Assembly: GCF_009176975.1 (NCBI RefSeq)
Contig: NZ_WEZG01000003.1
Location: 62,001-126,000, forward strand
Direction: 5' to 3'
Length of the DNA stretch: 64,000 nucleotides
Origin: Aureimonas psammosilenae
GTDB lineage: Bacteria; Pseudomonadota; Alphaproteobacteria; Rhizobiales; Rhizobiaceae
Shown here: piece after piece, positions 9,031 through 18,204 of the stretch
Position numbering within the stretch: the first letter of the stretch is position 1
How the letters are laid out: every line of letters starts with the position of its first letter
The notes under the pieces: model-generated
What the model was told of the DNA's origin: nothing
Seen by the model: only the letters and a program-made list of their open reading frames with translations
Database searches by the model: none
Translations under genes and position numbers: made by a program

Positions 9031-10443
9031 GTGAGTCCATTTGACGAGATGCTCTCGACCGACGACGGCGTGCGCTCGCCCTACGATCGGTTCCACCGCT
9101 GGTTTCAGGTGCAGAACCCGGAAACGTTGGTTGAAAAAGCGGCCGAGGCGGAGAACTTCTTTCGCCGAACCGGCATCACCTTCGCGGTCTACGGCGAGGC
9201 GGAAGCGGCGGAACGACTGATTCCCTTCGATCTCGTGCCGCGCATCATCGCCGGCCGGGAATGGGCGACGCTCGCGGACGGGATCGAGCAGCGCGTCCGG
9301 GCGCTGAACGCTTTCCTGCACGACATCTACCACGACCAGGAGATCGTTCGCGCCGGCAAGGTTCCACGCAGTCTCATCGAAGGCAACGAGGCCTTCCTGC
9401 CGCAGATGGTCGGCTTCTCGCCGCCGGGCGGCGTCTACACGCATATCATCGGCATCGACCTCGTCCGAGTGGACGAGGACGAGTTCTATGTGCTGGAAGA
9501 CAATGCCCGCACGCCGTCCGGGGTCTCGTACATGATCGAGAACCGGGAAACGATGATGCAGATGTTTCCCGAACTCTTCGCCCAGAACCGCGTGCGGCCG
9601 GTGGAAACCTATCCGCAGCACCTCCGCCGCTCGCTGGAGCGCGTCGCGCCGCCGGCCTGCGACGGACCGCCGGTGATCGCTGTCCTGACGCCGGGAGTTC
9701 ACAACTCTGCCTTCTATGAACATGCCTTTCTGGCCGACCAGATGGGCGTGGAACTGGTGGAAGGACAGGACCTGAAGCTGGTGGACGGGCGTATCCAGAT
9801 GCGTACGACCGTCGGATACAAGGCGATCGACGTTCTCTACCGGCGCGTCGACGACGCCTTTCTCGACCCCCTCGCCTTCCGCCCCGAAAGCGTGCTCGGT
9901 GTTCCCGGCATCATGGATGTTTATCGCAACGGCGGCATCACGATCGCCAACGCACCGGGCACCGGCATCGCCGACGACAAGGCGATTTATTCCTACATGC
10001 CCGACATCGTGGAATTCTACACGGGCGAGAAGGCCAAGCTCGCCAACGTGCCGACCCATCGATGCGCCGAGCCCGAGAGTCTCGCCTACGTGCTCGCCCA
10101 TCTGGAAGAACTGGTCGTGAAGGAGGTTCATGGCTCGGGCGGCTACGGCATGCTGGTGGGGCCGACCTCCACCAAGGCCGATCGCGAAGCCTTCGCCGCC
10201 AAGCTGAAGAAGCGGCCCGGCAACTACATCGCGCAGCCGACCCTGGCGCTTTCCACCGTGCCCATCCTGTCCGGCGAGGGCCTGTCGCCGCGCCACGTCG
10301 ATCTTCGCCCCTTCGTGCTCGTGTCCGATCAGGTGAAGATCATTCCCGGTGGATTGACCCGCGTGGCGCTGAAACAGGGCTCGCTGGTGGTAAATTCCAG
10401 CCAGGGCGGCGGCACCAAGGATACGTGGGTACTGGAGGACTGA
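9031..10443 (+). CDS. Circularly permuted ATP-grasp protein of the Anbu/alpha-E system
   Basis: 470 aa, COG2308-type circularly permuted ATP-grasp domain. Recognisable parts are DNARTPSGVSYMIENRETMM (about 164-183), a DVLYRRVDDAFLDPL segment, TGIADDKAIYSYMPDIV, and the glycine-rich KEVHGSGGYGMLVG. ATP-grasp enzymes ligate a carboxylate to an amine with ATP; the substrate of this group is not established, peptide or glutamyl ligation having been proposed from conserved neighbourhoods. GTG 9031 follows AAGGAG by seven bases and is far better than the upstream TTG. It forms an operon with the alpha-E gene, four bases downstream, and probably Anbu. Confidence 0.9.
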   Translation: MSPFDEMLSTDDGVRSPYDRFHRWFQVQNPETLVEKAAEAENFFRRTGITFAVYGEAEAAERLIPFDLVPRIIAGREWATLADGIEQRVRALNAFLHDIYHDQEIVRAGKVPRSLIEGNEAFLPQMVGFSPPGGVYTHIIGIDLVRVDEDEFYVLEDNARTPSGVSYMIENRETMMQMFPELFAQNRVRPVETYPQHLRRSLERVAPPACDGPPVIAVLTPGVHNSAFYEHAFLADQMGVELVEGQDLKLVDGRIQMRTTVGYKAIDVLYRRVDDAFLDPLAFRPESVLGVPGIMDVYRNGGITIANAPGTGIADDKAIYSYMPDIVEFYTGEKAKLANVPTHRCAEPESLAYVLAHLEELVVKEVHGSGGYGMLVGPTSTKADREAFAAKLKKRPGNYIAQPTLALSTVPILSGEGLSPRHVDLRPFVLVSDQVKIIPGGLTRVALKQGSLVVNSSQGGGTKDTWVLED

Positions 10444-10447
10444 TCGG

Positions 10448-11395
10448 GTGGCACTTCTCGGACGCACCGCCCAAGGGCTTTTCTGGATGCAGCGCTACAT
10501 CGAGCGAGCCGAAAACATGGCGCGGCTCATGGATGCCGGCTTGCGCCTGTCTTTGACCAACCTTCCTTCCGACAACGACGAATGGCATTCGGTGCTCACC
10601 AGCGCCGGCGTCGAAAGCCTGTTCAAGACGAAATACGCCGACTTCGAGCCGCAGAACATCATCGCCTTTCTCTTGAGCGATCTCGACAATCCTTCCAGCA
10701 TCCTGTCCTCCATCGAAACGGCCCGCACCAACGGCCGGATGGTGCGCACGGCCTTGACGCGCGACGTCTGGGAATCGTTGAACGAGGGCTGGATCGTCCT
10801 GAAGCGACGCCTCGGGCGGCCCCTGAAGGATGGCGAGTTGCCGGCGGTCCTCGAGCTTGTGAAGAAGCACACGTCGAACATGCGCGGCGCCTTCTACGGC
10901 ACCATGCTGCGCAACGAGACCTTCGATTTCTGCAACCTCGGCACGTTCATCGAGCGCGCGGACAACACCGCCCGCATCCTCGACGTCAAATACTGGCTGC
11001 TCCTACCGGAGCATTCGTCGGTGGGATCGTCCTTCGACAACCTCCAATGGGGCTCGATCCTGCGCTCCGTTTCGGCCCATCGGTCCTATACCTGGGTCTA
11101 CAATGCCGAATATCGCCCGATCGACATCATCGACTTCCTGATCTTCAACAAACGGATGCCGCGCTCGCTGGCCTATAGCTACGAATGCATCGCCGAGAGC
11201 CTCGGTTACCTTGCCGAAACCCACGGTGCCTTCCATTCCTGCCACGAGACTTCGGAGAAGATCCGACAGTCGCTGAAGAAAGGCACGGTGGAGGAAGTCG
11301 TGGAAACGGGACTCCACGAATTCCTGACCGACTTCATTTCGTCCCACAACCGACTCGCGATCGAGATCGCGCAGAGCTACCGCTTCTATGCCTGA
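10448..11395 (+). CDS. Alpha-E domain-containing protein
   Basis: 315 aa, COG2307/DUF403 alpha-E family, an all-helical protein that almost always accompanies the circularly permuted ATP-grasp protein. The diagnostic N terminus is ARTAQGLFW-like (GRTAQGLFWMQRYIERAENM, residues 5-24), with a repeat of the ER-N-AR pattern at FIERADNTARILD. GTG 10448 has GGAGG nine bases upstream inside the preceding gene, four bases after its stop, indicating coupled translation. The biochemical role is unknown; the family is thought to work with the ATP-grasp protein. Confidence 0.9.
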   Translation: MALLGRTAQGLFWMQRYIERAENMARLMDAGLRLSLTNLPSDNDEWHSVLTSAGVESLFKTKYADFEPQNIIAFLLSDLDNPSSILSSIETARTNGRMVRTALTRDVWESLNEGWIVLKRRLGRPLKDGELPAVLELVKKHTSNMRGAFYGTMLRNETFDFCNLGTFIERADNTARILDVKYWLLLPEHSSVGSSFDNLQWGSILRSVSAHRSYTWVYNAEYRPIDIIDFLIFNKRMPRSLAYSYECIAESLGYLAETHGAFHSCHETSEKIRQSLKKGTVEEVVETGLHEFLTDFISSHNRLAIEIAQSYRFYA

Positions 11396-11667
11396 CCCGA
11401 TAATTCATATCCGCATGACGGCATCCGGGAGTGTGCTTTCGCCGGCACATCCCCGTCCGGTCATGCGATAGCGCCTTGCGGTGAATGGGGCCCCGGCTCT
11501 AAACACTCTCCCCGGAAACGACGGCGTCGATGGGTTGGCGTCGGAAGCGACCGTTTCGGCCGCACCCGACGCTCTGCAAGCGTGGCTCCATGAACGCCGT
11601 GCAGTCTTGCCGCAAAGGCGCTGGGCGCGGGCGTCCCTGAAGGGCGCGAGACGCGGAGGGCACGAAA

Positions 11668-12417
11668 ATGACATACTGCGTCGGCCTGCTCGTCGATCGC
11701 GGGCTGGTCTTCATGTCGGACACGCGCACCAATGCGGGCGTCGACAACATTTCCGTGGTGTCGAAGATGCGCACCTGGGAGGTGCCGGGCGAGCGCTTCA
11801 TCTGCCTGCTTTCCGCCGGCAATCTGGCCACCACCCAATCGACGATCTCGATCCTCGAAGAACGGCGCGTCGAGCCCGAGAAGCGCAACCCGTCCATCCT
11901 GAACCAGCCCTCAATGTTCCAGACGGCGCAGCTTGTCGGCGACACGCTGAAGGACGTGATCGCGACGACGTCGCCCACCGGCGAGTCCGCCTCAAGCCGC
12001 TTCACGGGTTCCTTCATCTTGGGGGGGCAGATCAAGGGCGGGCGGCCTCGCCTGTTCATGATCTATCCGGAAGGCAACTTCATCGAGGCCGGGCCCGACA
12101 ATCCGTTCTTCCAGATCGGCGAGCATAAATACGGACGGCCGATCATCATCCGCACCTACGATCGCGCGATGGACCTCGGCGACGTGGCGAAGCTGCTCGT
12201 GGTTTCGTTCGACTCGACCATTCGCTCGAACCTGTCCGTCGGCCTGCCGATCGATCTGCAGTTCTACGAAACCGACAGCCTCACCGGTGGCTACCGGCAT
12301 CGCTTCGACCAGAAGGACAGCTACTACCGGCAAATTTCGGAAGGTTGGTCGCAGTCGCTGAAGGACGCGTTCGACGAATTGCCGCCGTTTCCTCATTCCG
12401 TGAAGCGTGATCGGTAG
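11668..12417 (+). CDS. Anbu (ancestral beta-subunit) proteasome-type peptidase
   Basis: 249 aa Ntn-hydrolase of the Anbu family, related to HslV and proteasome beta subunits. The start MTYCVGLLVDRGLVFMSDTR places the nucleophile Thr at position 2, exposed after Met removal, with Asp in SDTRTNAG and Lys in VVSKM at the catalytic positions of the family. GGAGGG lies seven bases before the ATG. The usual partners, ATP-grasp and alpha-E proteins, are encoded directly upstream, but the transglutaminase-like protease normally between alpha-E and Anbu is absent: 11396-11667 has no coding frame. Characterised Anbu forms open helical assemblies; its substrate is unknown. Confidence 0.92.
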   Translation: MTYCVGLLVDRGLVFMSDTRTNAGVDNISVVSKMRTWEVPGERFICLLSAGNLATTQSTISILEERRVEPEKRNPSILNQPSMFQTAQLVGDTLKDVIATTSPTGESASSRFTGSFILGGQIKGGRPRLFMIYPEGNFIEAGPDNPFFQIGEHKYGRPIIIRTYDRAMDLGDVAKLLVVSFDSTIRSNLSVGLPIDLQFYETDSLTGGYRHRFDQKDSYYRQISEGWSQSLKDAFDELPPFPHSVKRDR

Positions 12418-12522
12418 GCGGTCGGGTGCCAGTTAACGATTTCTTCTGAAGTGCCTGACTAAAATTAGTTGTGCGCGAACAGTTAAGACCTTGGCAATGC
12501 GTCACTCGCTAACCTCTTCGGC

Positions 12523-13329
12523 ATGGATACCCGCCCAACCGAATTTTCTCGAGTCGTCAGTCGTCTGACGCGCTCCGATGCGTTGGGTCTGCTCAGGATC
12601 AACCTGGGCGGGCTCGCGATCTGCGTTGCCGTGTCGATCGTCTTCAGCTCGGCCATGTTCTGGCATCAGGGTTCCGCGCTTCTGGCGCGCGGCGTGGTTT
12701 CCGGCGTTCTTCTGTCCGTGCTGATCGGCGCGCCGCACCTCGGCTACCTGTCGTATCATCTGGTGAAGCTGTCGATCGCCAACCGGGATCTCGAACGCGC
12801 CGCCAACGAGGACAGCCTGACGGGACTTCTCAATCGTGGCAGCTTCAGCGCTTCGGTCGAGATGCGGCTCGAGGCGATGCGTGATTGCCCGATCACGCGC
12901 GGCGCCTTCCTCGTGATCGATGCCGACAACTTCAAGCAGATCAACGATCGCTGGGGCCATGCCGTCGGCGATAAGGCGCTGGCGACGATGGCGGCCGAGA
13001 TGAAGCGGTCCATTCAGCGCTGCGATCTGGTCGCGCGTCTCGGCGGCGAGGAGTTCGGCCTGTTCCTTGAGGGGGCGAGCCGCAGCCGCTCCCTTCTGAT
13101 CGCGGAACAGGTGCGGGCCCATATCTGCGCTTTGGAGCTTCGGAGCGAGGAAGGCGAACGGGTGCCGTTGTCGGTTTCGATCGGCGGCGTTCACTTCTGC
13201 GAAGTGCAAAGCTTCGCCACTCTCTACCGGATCGCCGACGCAAAGCTCTACGAAGCCAAGGCGAATGGCCGCAATCGGGTGGAGTTCGAGGAAATGCACC
13301 CCGAAGTCCGGTTCGTCGCGGCGGCCTGA
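12523..13329 (+). CDS. Membrane-anchored diguanylate cyclase (GGDEF)
   Basis: 268 aa. Two transmembrane helices (about 22-48 and 58-85) are followed directly by a GGDEF domain. The active site is the consensus variant GGEEF (RLGGEEFGLFL, about residue 174), with DADNFKQINDRWGHAVGD upstream, as in active cyclases that make c-di-GMP from two GTP. No sensory domain beyond the membrane anchor is visible. I see no RxxD inhibitory site at the usual place. The stop codon abuts that of the convergent DUF971 gene (TGATCA). The upstream 105 bases are relatively AT-rich and probably contain its promoter. Confidence 0.9.
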   Translation: MDTRPTEFSRVVSRLTRSDALGLLRINLGGLAICVAVSIVFSSAMFWHQGSALLARGVVSGVLLSVLIGAPHLGYLSYHLVKLSIANRDLERAANEDSLTGLLNRGSFSASVEMRLEAMRDCPITRGAFLVIDADNFKQINDRWGHAVGDKALATMAAEMKRSIQRCDLVARLGGEEFGLFLEGASRSRSLLIAEQVRAHICALELRSEEGERVPLSVSIGGVHFCEVQSFATLYRIADAKLYEAKANGRNRVEFEEMHPEVRFVAAA

Positions 13330-13692
13330 TCAGCGGCTCCGCGACAGCCCTTTGGCTTCCAATTCGGCGAGATAGCCGTTCCAGCGCTGTTCCCGCTCCC
13401 GCGCCAGATCGGCGAGATAGCTCCAGGTGAAGATGCCGGTATCGTGCCGATCGTCGAACACGATGCGAATGGCGTAATGGCCAACGGGCACGATGTCGGC
13501 GATGCCGACATTCGCCTTGCCCGCGACCGTCACGCGTTGATCGGGCGCGTGGCCCTGCACCTCGGCCGAGGGCGACAGCACCCGCAGCATCTCGGCGCCG
13601 AAGGCTTCCTCGTGCCCGTCACCGAGCGCCAGGGTCAGTGTCCGACGATCCTTGGAGACCCGGATCTCCGTTGGCATCAACTCGTTGCTCAT
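13330..13692 (-). CDS. DUF971 (gamma-butyrobetaine hydroxylase-like N-terminal domain) protein
   Basis: 120 aa. A single GBBH-like N-terminal domain with [19 protein letters not shown] at the start and the conserved [14 protein letters not shown] motif (about 80-93). In the hydroxylases this small domain binds zinc, but stand-alone copies are of unknown function and often lie near molybdenum-cofactor or iron-sulfur genes. Here moaA starts 63 bases away in the opposite direction. Length is typical of the stand-alone family. Confidence 0.85.
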   Translation of the reverse strand: MSNELMPTEIRVSKDRRTLTLALGDGHEEAFGAEMLRVLSPSAEVQGHAPDQRVTVAGKANVGIADIVPVGHYAIRIVFDDRHDTGIFTWSYLADLAREREQRWNGYLAELEAKGLSRSR

Positions 13693-13755
13693 CGGTCACC
13701 TTTCCCTTCGCCATCACAGGGATGGCCGCTTGACCCAGCCCATGTCGGCTTCCAA

Positions 13756-14844
13756 ATGAGCGGCATGGATAATGCCGTCATCGACAGACCCGCGGGCGAT
13801 AGCATCTCGCCATCATTCGCGGAACGATTTCCCGTCAGTCCGGGTCCTTCGCGGATGATCGATCCGTTCGGGCGCAGGATCACATACTTGCGCATATCGG
13901 TGACGGACCGTTGCGATTTCCGCTGCGTCTACTGCATGGCGGAAGACATGACCTTCCTGCCCAAGCGCGATCTTCTGACTTTGGAGGAATTGGATCGGCT
14001 GGCGAGCGCCTTCGTCGCCAAGGGCGTGCGCCGCCTTCGCTTGACGGGAGGCGAGCCCCTTGTTCGTCGCAACGTCATGAGCCTCTTCCAGTCCCTGTCG
14101 CGTCACATCGACAGCGGCGCGCTGGACGAATTGACGCTGACCACGAACGGCTCGCAGCTTCACCGCTTCGCCTCCGAACTCGCCGATTGCGGCGTCAAGC
14201 GGATCAACGTCTCACTCGATACGCTCGATCCGGTGAAATTCCGCGAGATCACGCGTTGGGGCGATCTGAATCGCGTTCTGGCGGGCATCGATGCCGCGCA
14301 GGCGGCCGGGTTGCGGATCAAACTGAACGCCGTCGCCTTGAAAGGCTTCAACGACGCCGAAATCCCGGAAATGATGCGCTGGGCGCATGATCGCGGCATG
14401 GAATTGACGCTGATCGAGACCATGCCGCTCGGGGAGATCGACGAGGACCGCACCGATCGCTACCTGCCGCTGACCGAGGTGCGGCGCTCGCTGGAAGAAA
14501 GTTTCACGCTGACGGACGTGCCGTTCCGCACCGGCGGTCCGGCGCGCTACGTCGATGTGGCGGAAACCGGCGGCCGGCTCGGCTTCATCACGCCGATGAC
14601 GCATAATTTTTGCGAAAGCTGCAACCGCGTCCGCGTCACCTGCACCGGGACCCTGTTCATGTGCCTCGGCCAGGAAGACGCGGTGGACCTTCGCGCGGCG
14701 CTGCGGGCATCATCGGACGACGACCTTCTGCGCGAGGCGATCGACGGGGCCATCGCGAGAAAGCCGAAAGGCCACGACTTCGTGATCGATCGCGCCACGA
14801 AGCGTCCTTCCGTGTCCCGCCATATGAGCATGACGGGCGGCTGA
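13756..14844 (+). CDS. moaA: GTP 3',8-cyclase MoaA
   Basis: 362 aa radical-SAM enzyme for the first step of molybdopterin synthesis, converting GTP with MoaC to cyclic pyranopterin monophosphate. The N-terminal cluster motif is CDFRCVYC, the SAM-binding TGGEPLVRR follows, and the C-terminal cluster uses Cys in [19 protein letters not shown]. The protein ends MSMTGG; the terminal Gly-Gly is functionally important in MoaA. The N terminus carries about 35 extra residues, common in alphaproteobacteria. ATG 13756 is chosen; ATG 13765 is also possible since neither has a clear ribosome site. mobA lies 1 kb downstream in the same direction. Confidence 0.96.
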   Translation: MSGMDNAVIDRPAGDSISPSFAERFPVSPGPSRMIDPFGRRITYLRISVTDRCDFRCVYCMAEDMTFLPKRDLLTLEELDRLASAFVAKGVRRLRLTGGEPLVRRNVMSLFQSLSRHIDSGALDELTLTTNGSQLHRFASELADCGVKRINVSLDTLDPVKFREITRWGDLNRVLAGIDAAQAAGLRIKLNAVALKGFNDAEIPEMMRWAHDRGMELTLIETMPLGEIDEDRTDRYLPLTEVRRSLEESFTLTDVPFRTGGPARYVDVAETGGRLGFITPMTHNFCESCNRVRVTCTGTLFMCLGQEDAVDLRAALRASSDDDLLREAIDGAIARKPKGHDFVIDRATKRPSVSRHMSMTGG

Positions 14845-14910
14845 GGCGGCAGGACTGCCCGCCGACCCTCATCGCTGAAACAAGGGTCGTCCGCTCCGAC
14901 CGAAACGGCT

Positions 14911-15861
14911 ATGGGACGGACCGAACCCTCCGACATGCAGTCCGTCTTGCCCCTTCCCCAATCGTCTTCCTCCGCCGGAAACCTGCGGGCATGCTTCTTC
15001 ATGGTGGCGGCGATGGCAGCTTTCGTCGTCAACGACATCTGCACGAAGCTCGCTCTGGCCGATGCCAACGTCGCGCAGATCATGGCGATCCGAAACCTGT
15101 TCTCGACGCTGCTTCTCCTCGGCATCGCGGCCTTTGTGGGAGCGCTTCGGTCGCCGGCGAAGCTCACCAGCGGCACGCTGACGCTGCGCACCCTCTTCGA
15201 TATCGGCGCGACCATCTCCTACATCGTCGCGCTCGGTTACATGCCGCTCGCCAACGCGTCCGCGATCTTCCAGGCCATGCCGCTCGCGGTGACGCTCGGG
15301 GCGGCCTTGTTCTATCGCGAAACCGTCGGCTGGCGGCGCTGGACGGCGATCACGGTCGGCTTCGCCGGCGTCCTCATCATTGTGCGTCCGGGGGCGGAAG
15401 GCTTCAACATCTATTCGCTGTACGTGCTCGCCTGCGTCGTCTTCAGCGCGGGCCGCGATCTTCTGACGAGGCGCGTTCCGAAGGGCATCCCGGCCCTGAT
15501 GATCTCGGCCTCGACGGCTGCGGCGGTTTCCCTCACCGGCTGGCTGATGATTCCGTTCTGGGGCTGGGAGCCTTTGCACGGCCGGGATGTGGCGATCATG
15601 GCCGTCAGTTCGGTGGCCATCGCCATCGGCTATATCTGCATCGTGGAAGCGATGCGCGGCGGCGATATCGGCTTCGTTTCCCCGTTCCGCTACACGATCC
15701 TCATCTTCGCCATCGTCTTCGGCCTTCTGATCTTCGACGAGGTGCCGGACACGGCGACGCTGATCGGCGCCACGATCGTGGTGGGCAGCGGCGGTTACTC
15801 GCTTTATCGCGAGCGCAAGCGCGGTCGGCGCACCACCATGCCACGGGCGCAAGTCCATTGA
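14911..15861 (+). CDS. DMT-superfamily (EamA) transporter
   Basis: 316 aa with ten predicted transmembrane segments arranged as two EamA repeats of five helices (about 25-155 and 165-300). Family signatures include AALFYRETVGWRRWTAITVGF at the end of repeat one and LLIFDEVPDTATLIGATIVV at the end of repeat two. Such proteins export or exchange metabolites; substrate unknown. ATG 14911 is used, ATG 14935 being an alternative. The stop codon overlaps the mobA TTG start (TTGA), so the two are translated from one message, inserted between moaA and mobA. Confidence 0.88.
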   Translation: MGRTEPSDMQSVLPLPQSSSSAGNLRACFFMVAAMAAFVVNDICTKLALADANVAQIMAIRNLFSTLLLLGIAAFVGALRSPAKLTSGTLTLRTLFDIGATISYIVALGYMPLANASAIFQAMPLAVTLGAALFYRETVGWRRWTAITVGFAGVLIIVRPGAEGFNIYSLYVLACVVFSAGRDLLTRRVPKGIPALMISASTAAAVSLTGWLMIPFWGWEPLHGRDVAIMAVSSVAIAIGYICIVEAMRGGDIGFVSPFRYTILIFAIVFGLLIFDEVPDTATLIGATIVVGSGGYSLYRERKRGRRTTMPRAQVH

Positions 15862-16475
15862 ACGCGCCCCGCATCGCCGGCCTCGTACTCGCGGGAGGCA
15901 GAGGTTCGCGGCTCGGCTCGGCCGTGCCCAAACCCCTCGTTCCGCTGGCCGGAAGCCCCCTTCTCGCGAGGGTCCTCGACCGTTTCGCGGGCGCTGTCGA
16001 GCCGGTCCTCGTCAACGCCAACGATACGGCGTCATTCGCGCAGTTCGACCTGCCGGTGGTTTCGGATCGGTTGCCGGATTTTCCCGGACCCTTGGCCGGG
16101 CTCGACGCCGCGGCAGCGTGGCTGGCCGATCGGCGCCCCGACGTCGCCGGCCTCGTCTGCCTGCCCGGCGATACGCCTTTTCTGCCGCTCGATATCGTGA
16201 CGCGCCTGGCGGCGGGACCTTCCGAGCGCGTGAGACTCGCCGGTTTCGCGGGCCGGCTACAGCCGACCATCGGCTTCTGGCCCCTCGCCCGGCTGGCGGG
16301 TTTGAAGGAACATATCACTGCCAGCGAGAATCGTTCGGTGATCGGCTTCGCCGAAGCTCGCGGGTTCGACACAGTGTCGTTCGCGACTGACATGAACGCG
16401 CCCGGCGGCGATCCATTCTTCAACGTGAACACACCGAACGATCTCGAGATCGCCGAAACCTGGCTTTCCCGTTGA
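15858..16475 (+). CDS. mobA: Molybdenum cofactor guanylyltransferase MobA
   Basis: 205 aa. Transfers GMP from GTP to Mo-molybdopterin to form the guanine dinucleotide cofactor (MGD) used by DMSO-reductase-family enzymes. The nucleotide-binding loop is LAGGRGSRLG (about 9-18), the metal-site Asp is in LPGDTPFLPLD, and the C-terminal NVNTPNDL is characteristic. Translation starts at TTG 15858 overlapping the transporter stop (TTGA); no other start gives the full nucleotide-binding loop. moaA is upstream on the same strand. mobB, often next to mobA, is not visible. Confidence 0.93.
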   Translation: MNAPRIAGLVLAGGRGSRLGSAVPKPLVPLAGSPLLARVLDRFAGAVEPVLVNANDTASFAQFDLPVVSDRLPDFPGPLAGLDAAAAWLADRRPDVAGLVCLPGDTPFLPLDIVTRLAAGPSERVRLAGFAGRLQPTIGFWPLARLAGLKEHITASENRSVIGFAEARGFDTVSFATDMNAPGGDPFFNVNTPNDLEIAETWLSR

Positions 16476-16600
16476 GGGAAAGGCCGACAAGCCATTCCTC
16501 TGTTGCGCTTTTCGCAAAAACCGGCTGAGTATCGCCTTCGAAAGGAGCATGCCTGAAATTGCGTCGTCTCGGTATGGCATGCCCAGGTCTGGAGAGCATG

Positions 16601-17404
16601 ATGACGAAGTTCAAGCGAAGCCTCGCCGCCACCGTCGCGGTGCTGGGCGTTCTGTCGGTGGGTCTCGGCGCCGCGCAGGCCGACGATTCCGCGAAGGACT
16701 GGTCGACCATTCGCATCGGTTCGGAAGGTGCCTACCCGCCCTTCAACTTCCTCAGCCCCAGCGGTGAACTGCAGGGCTTCGACATCGACATCGCCAAGGC
16801 GCTCTGCGACCACATGAAGGTGAAGTGCGATTTCGTGGCGCAGGATTGGGACGGCGCCATCCCGGCCCTTCAGAACGGCAAGTTCGACGCCTTCATCGCC
16901 TCGATGTCGATCACCGAGGAGCGTTTGAAGCAGATCGACTTCACCAACAAATATTACAACACGCCCGGCGCGCTCGCCGTCGCCAAGGACAGCACCATCG
17001 CGGACCTTCAGCCCGCTTCCTTCGACGGGAAGACGGTCGGCGTTCAGGGCTCCACGACCCACGCCCAGGCGGTCGAGAAGTTCCTGCCGGACGCCGACGA
17101 AAAGGTTTATCCGACCGCCGAGGAATACCAGCTCGACATGGCGAACGGTCGTCTCGACGGCGTGTCGGACGATATCGTGGTTCTGTCGAAATGGCTCGAA
17201 AGCGAGGCCGGCGCCTGCTGCAAGATCCTCGGTTCCTTCCCGGCCGACGAAGCGATCTATGGCAAGGGGGCCGGCATCGGCCTCCGCAAGGGCGACGAAA
17301 AGTTGAAGAAGATGTTCAACGACGCCATCGTGGCCATCCGCGCCGACGGCACCTACAAACAGATCCAGGACAAGTACTTCAAGTTCGACGTCTACGGTAA
17401 GTGA
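16601..17404 (+). CDS. Amino-acid-type ABC transporter substrate-binding protein
   Basis: 267 aa periplasmic solute-binding protein of family 3 (lysine/arginine/ornithine/histidine group). A signal peptide covers about residues 1-26 (cleavage near AAQA|DD). The binding signature IRIGSEGAYPPFNFLSPSGE, the GFDIDIAKALCDHM helix and DWDGAIPALQNGKFDAFIAS are typical of basic amino acid or opine binders. ATG 16601 gives a proper spacing from GGAG; ATG 16598 is one codon earlier. A stem-loop separates it from the two permease genes. Substrate is probably a cationic amino acid, by similarity only. Confidence 0.9.
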   Translation: MTKFKRSLAATVAVLGVLSVGLGAAQADDSAKDWSTIRIGSEGAYPPFNFLSPSGELQGFDIDIAKALCDHMKVKCDFVAQDWDGAIPALQNGKFDAFIASMSITEERLKQIDFTNKYYNTPGALAVAKDSTIADLQPASFDGKTVGVQGSTTHAQAVEKFLPDADEKVYPTAEEYQLDMANGRLDGVSDDIVVLSKWLESEAGACCKILGSFPADEAIYGKGAGIGLRKGDEKLKKMFNDAIVAIRADGTYKQIQDKYFKFDVYGK

Positions 17405-17414
17405 GTTGATGACC

Positions 17415-17443
17415 GGTGGGCCGAACGATTCGATCGGCCCACC
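17415..17443 (+). terminator. Intercistronic stem-loop after binding-protein gene
   Basis: GGTGGGCCGA (17415-17424) pairs perfectly with TCGGCCCACC (17434-17443) around a nine-base loop, 10 bases after the binding-protein stop. There is no strong U-run, so it is better read as a partial terminator or 3'-end protector than a full stop. Confidence 0.65.
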
Positions 17444-17493
17444 GCCACCGCGCCCGGCATCGACCCTTTCGCATAAGATGAACCTCCTGCTCG

Positions 17494-18204
17494 ATGCCAG
17501 ATAGTCTGACATTGATCGGCTTCGGTCCCACAGGCTGGGGTCTGCCGATCCTCGCCGGCGTCGCCGTGACGATCTCTCTCGCCATCGCGACCCTGCCGCT
17601 CGGGCTCGCCGTCGGCTTCCTGCTCGCGCTCGGGAAACAGTCCGAGGATCGCGCGCTTCGCCTGTCGTCGGATATCTACACCACGATCTTTCGGGGTCTT
17701 CCCGAGCTTCTGACACTGTTTCTCGTTTATTTCGGCGCCCAGCGCCTTCTGAACATCGCGACCGGCTCGCTCGGGCTCGGCAATTTCGAGATTTCCCCGT
17801 TCCTGTCGGGAATGATCGCGCTCGGCGTCGTCTTCTCCGCCTTCGCGAGCGAGGTCTTCCTGTCCGCGTTTCGCGCCGTTCCCCAAGGCCAGGGTGAAGG
17901 CGCCAACGCGCTCGGCCTGACGCGCTTTCAGGCCATGCGACTGGTGATCCTGCCGCAGGTGCTGCGCTTCGCGCTGCCGGGGCTCGCCAATCTCTACATG
18001 AACCTCTTGAAGGACACGTCGCTGGTTTCCGTCGTCGGCCTTGCCGACACGATGCGCCAAACGGGCGTTGCCGCGCGCGTCACGCGCGAGCCCTTCCTGT
18101 TCTTCGGCGTCGCCATCGCGATCTATCTCGTCCTGACCATTCTTTCGTCCGTGGTGATCGGGGCCATCGAGATGTGGACGAAGCGCGGGGAGGTCCGGCG
18201 ATGA
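17494..18204 (+). CDS. Polar amino-acid ABC transporter permease, HisQ-like
   Basis: 236 aa inner-membrane permease with five or six hydrophobic segments. The N terminus (GLPILAGVAVTISLAI) and TIFRGLPELLTLFLVYFGAQ are typical of HisQ/ArtQ/OccQ proteins. The EAA loop is GEGANALGLTRFQAMRLVIL (about 130-149). It forms a heterodimer with the next gene product. Its stop overlaps that gene's start as ATGA. ATG 17494 is the only start keeping the full first helix. Confidence 0.9.
   Translation: MPDSLTLIGFGPTGWGLPILAGVAVTISLAIATLPLGLAVGFLLALGKQSEDRALRLSSDIYTTIFRGLPELLTLFLVYFGAQRLLNIATGSLGLGNFEISPFLSGMIALGVVFSAFASEVFLSAFRAVPQGQGEGANALGLTRFQAMRLVILPQVLRFALPGLANLYMNLLKDTSLVSVVGLADTMRQTGVAARVTREPFLFFGVAIAIYLVLTILSSVVIGAIEMWTKRGEVRR

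Noticed and set aside
12418-12522. CtrA-binding site upstream of the diguanylate cyclase
   Set aside because: GTTAAC and GTTAAG occur, but not as two TTAA half-sites with seven-base spacing.
13693-13755. Molybdenum cofactor riboswitch before moaA
   Set aside because: The 63-base spacer is too short and contains no MoCo-element stem pattern.
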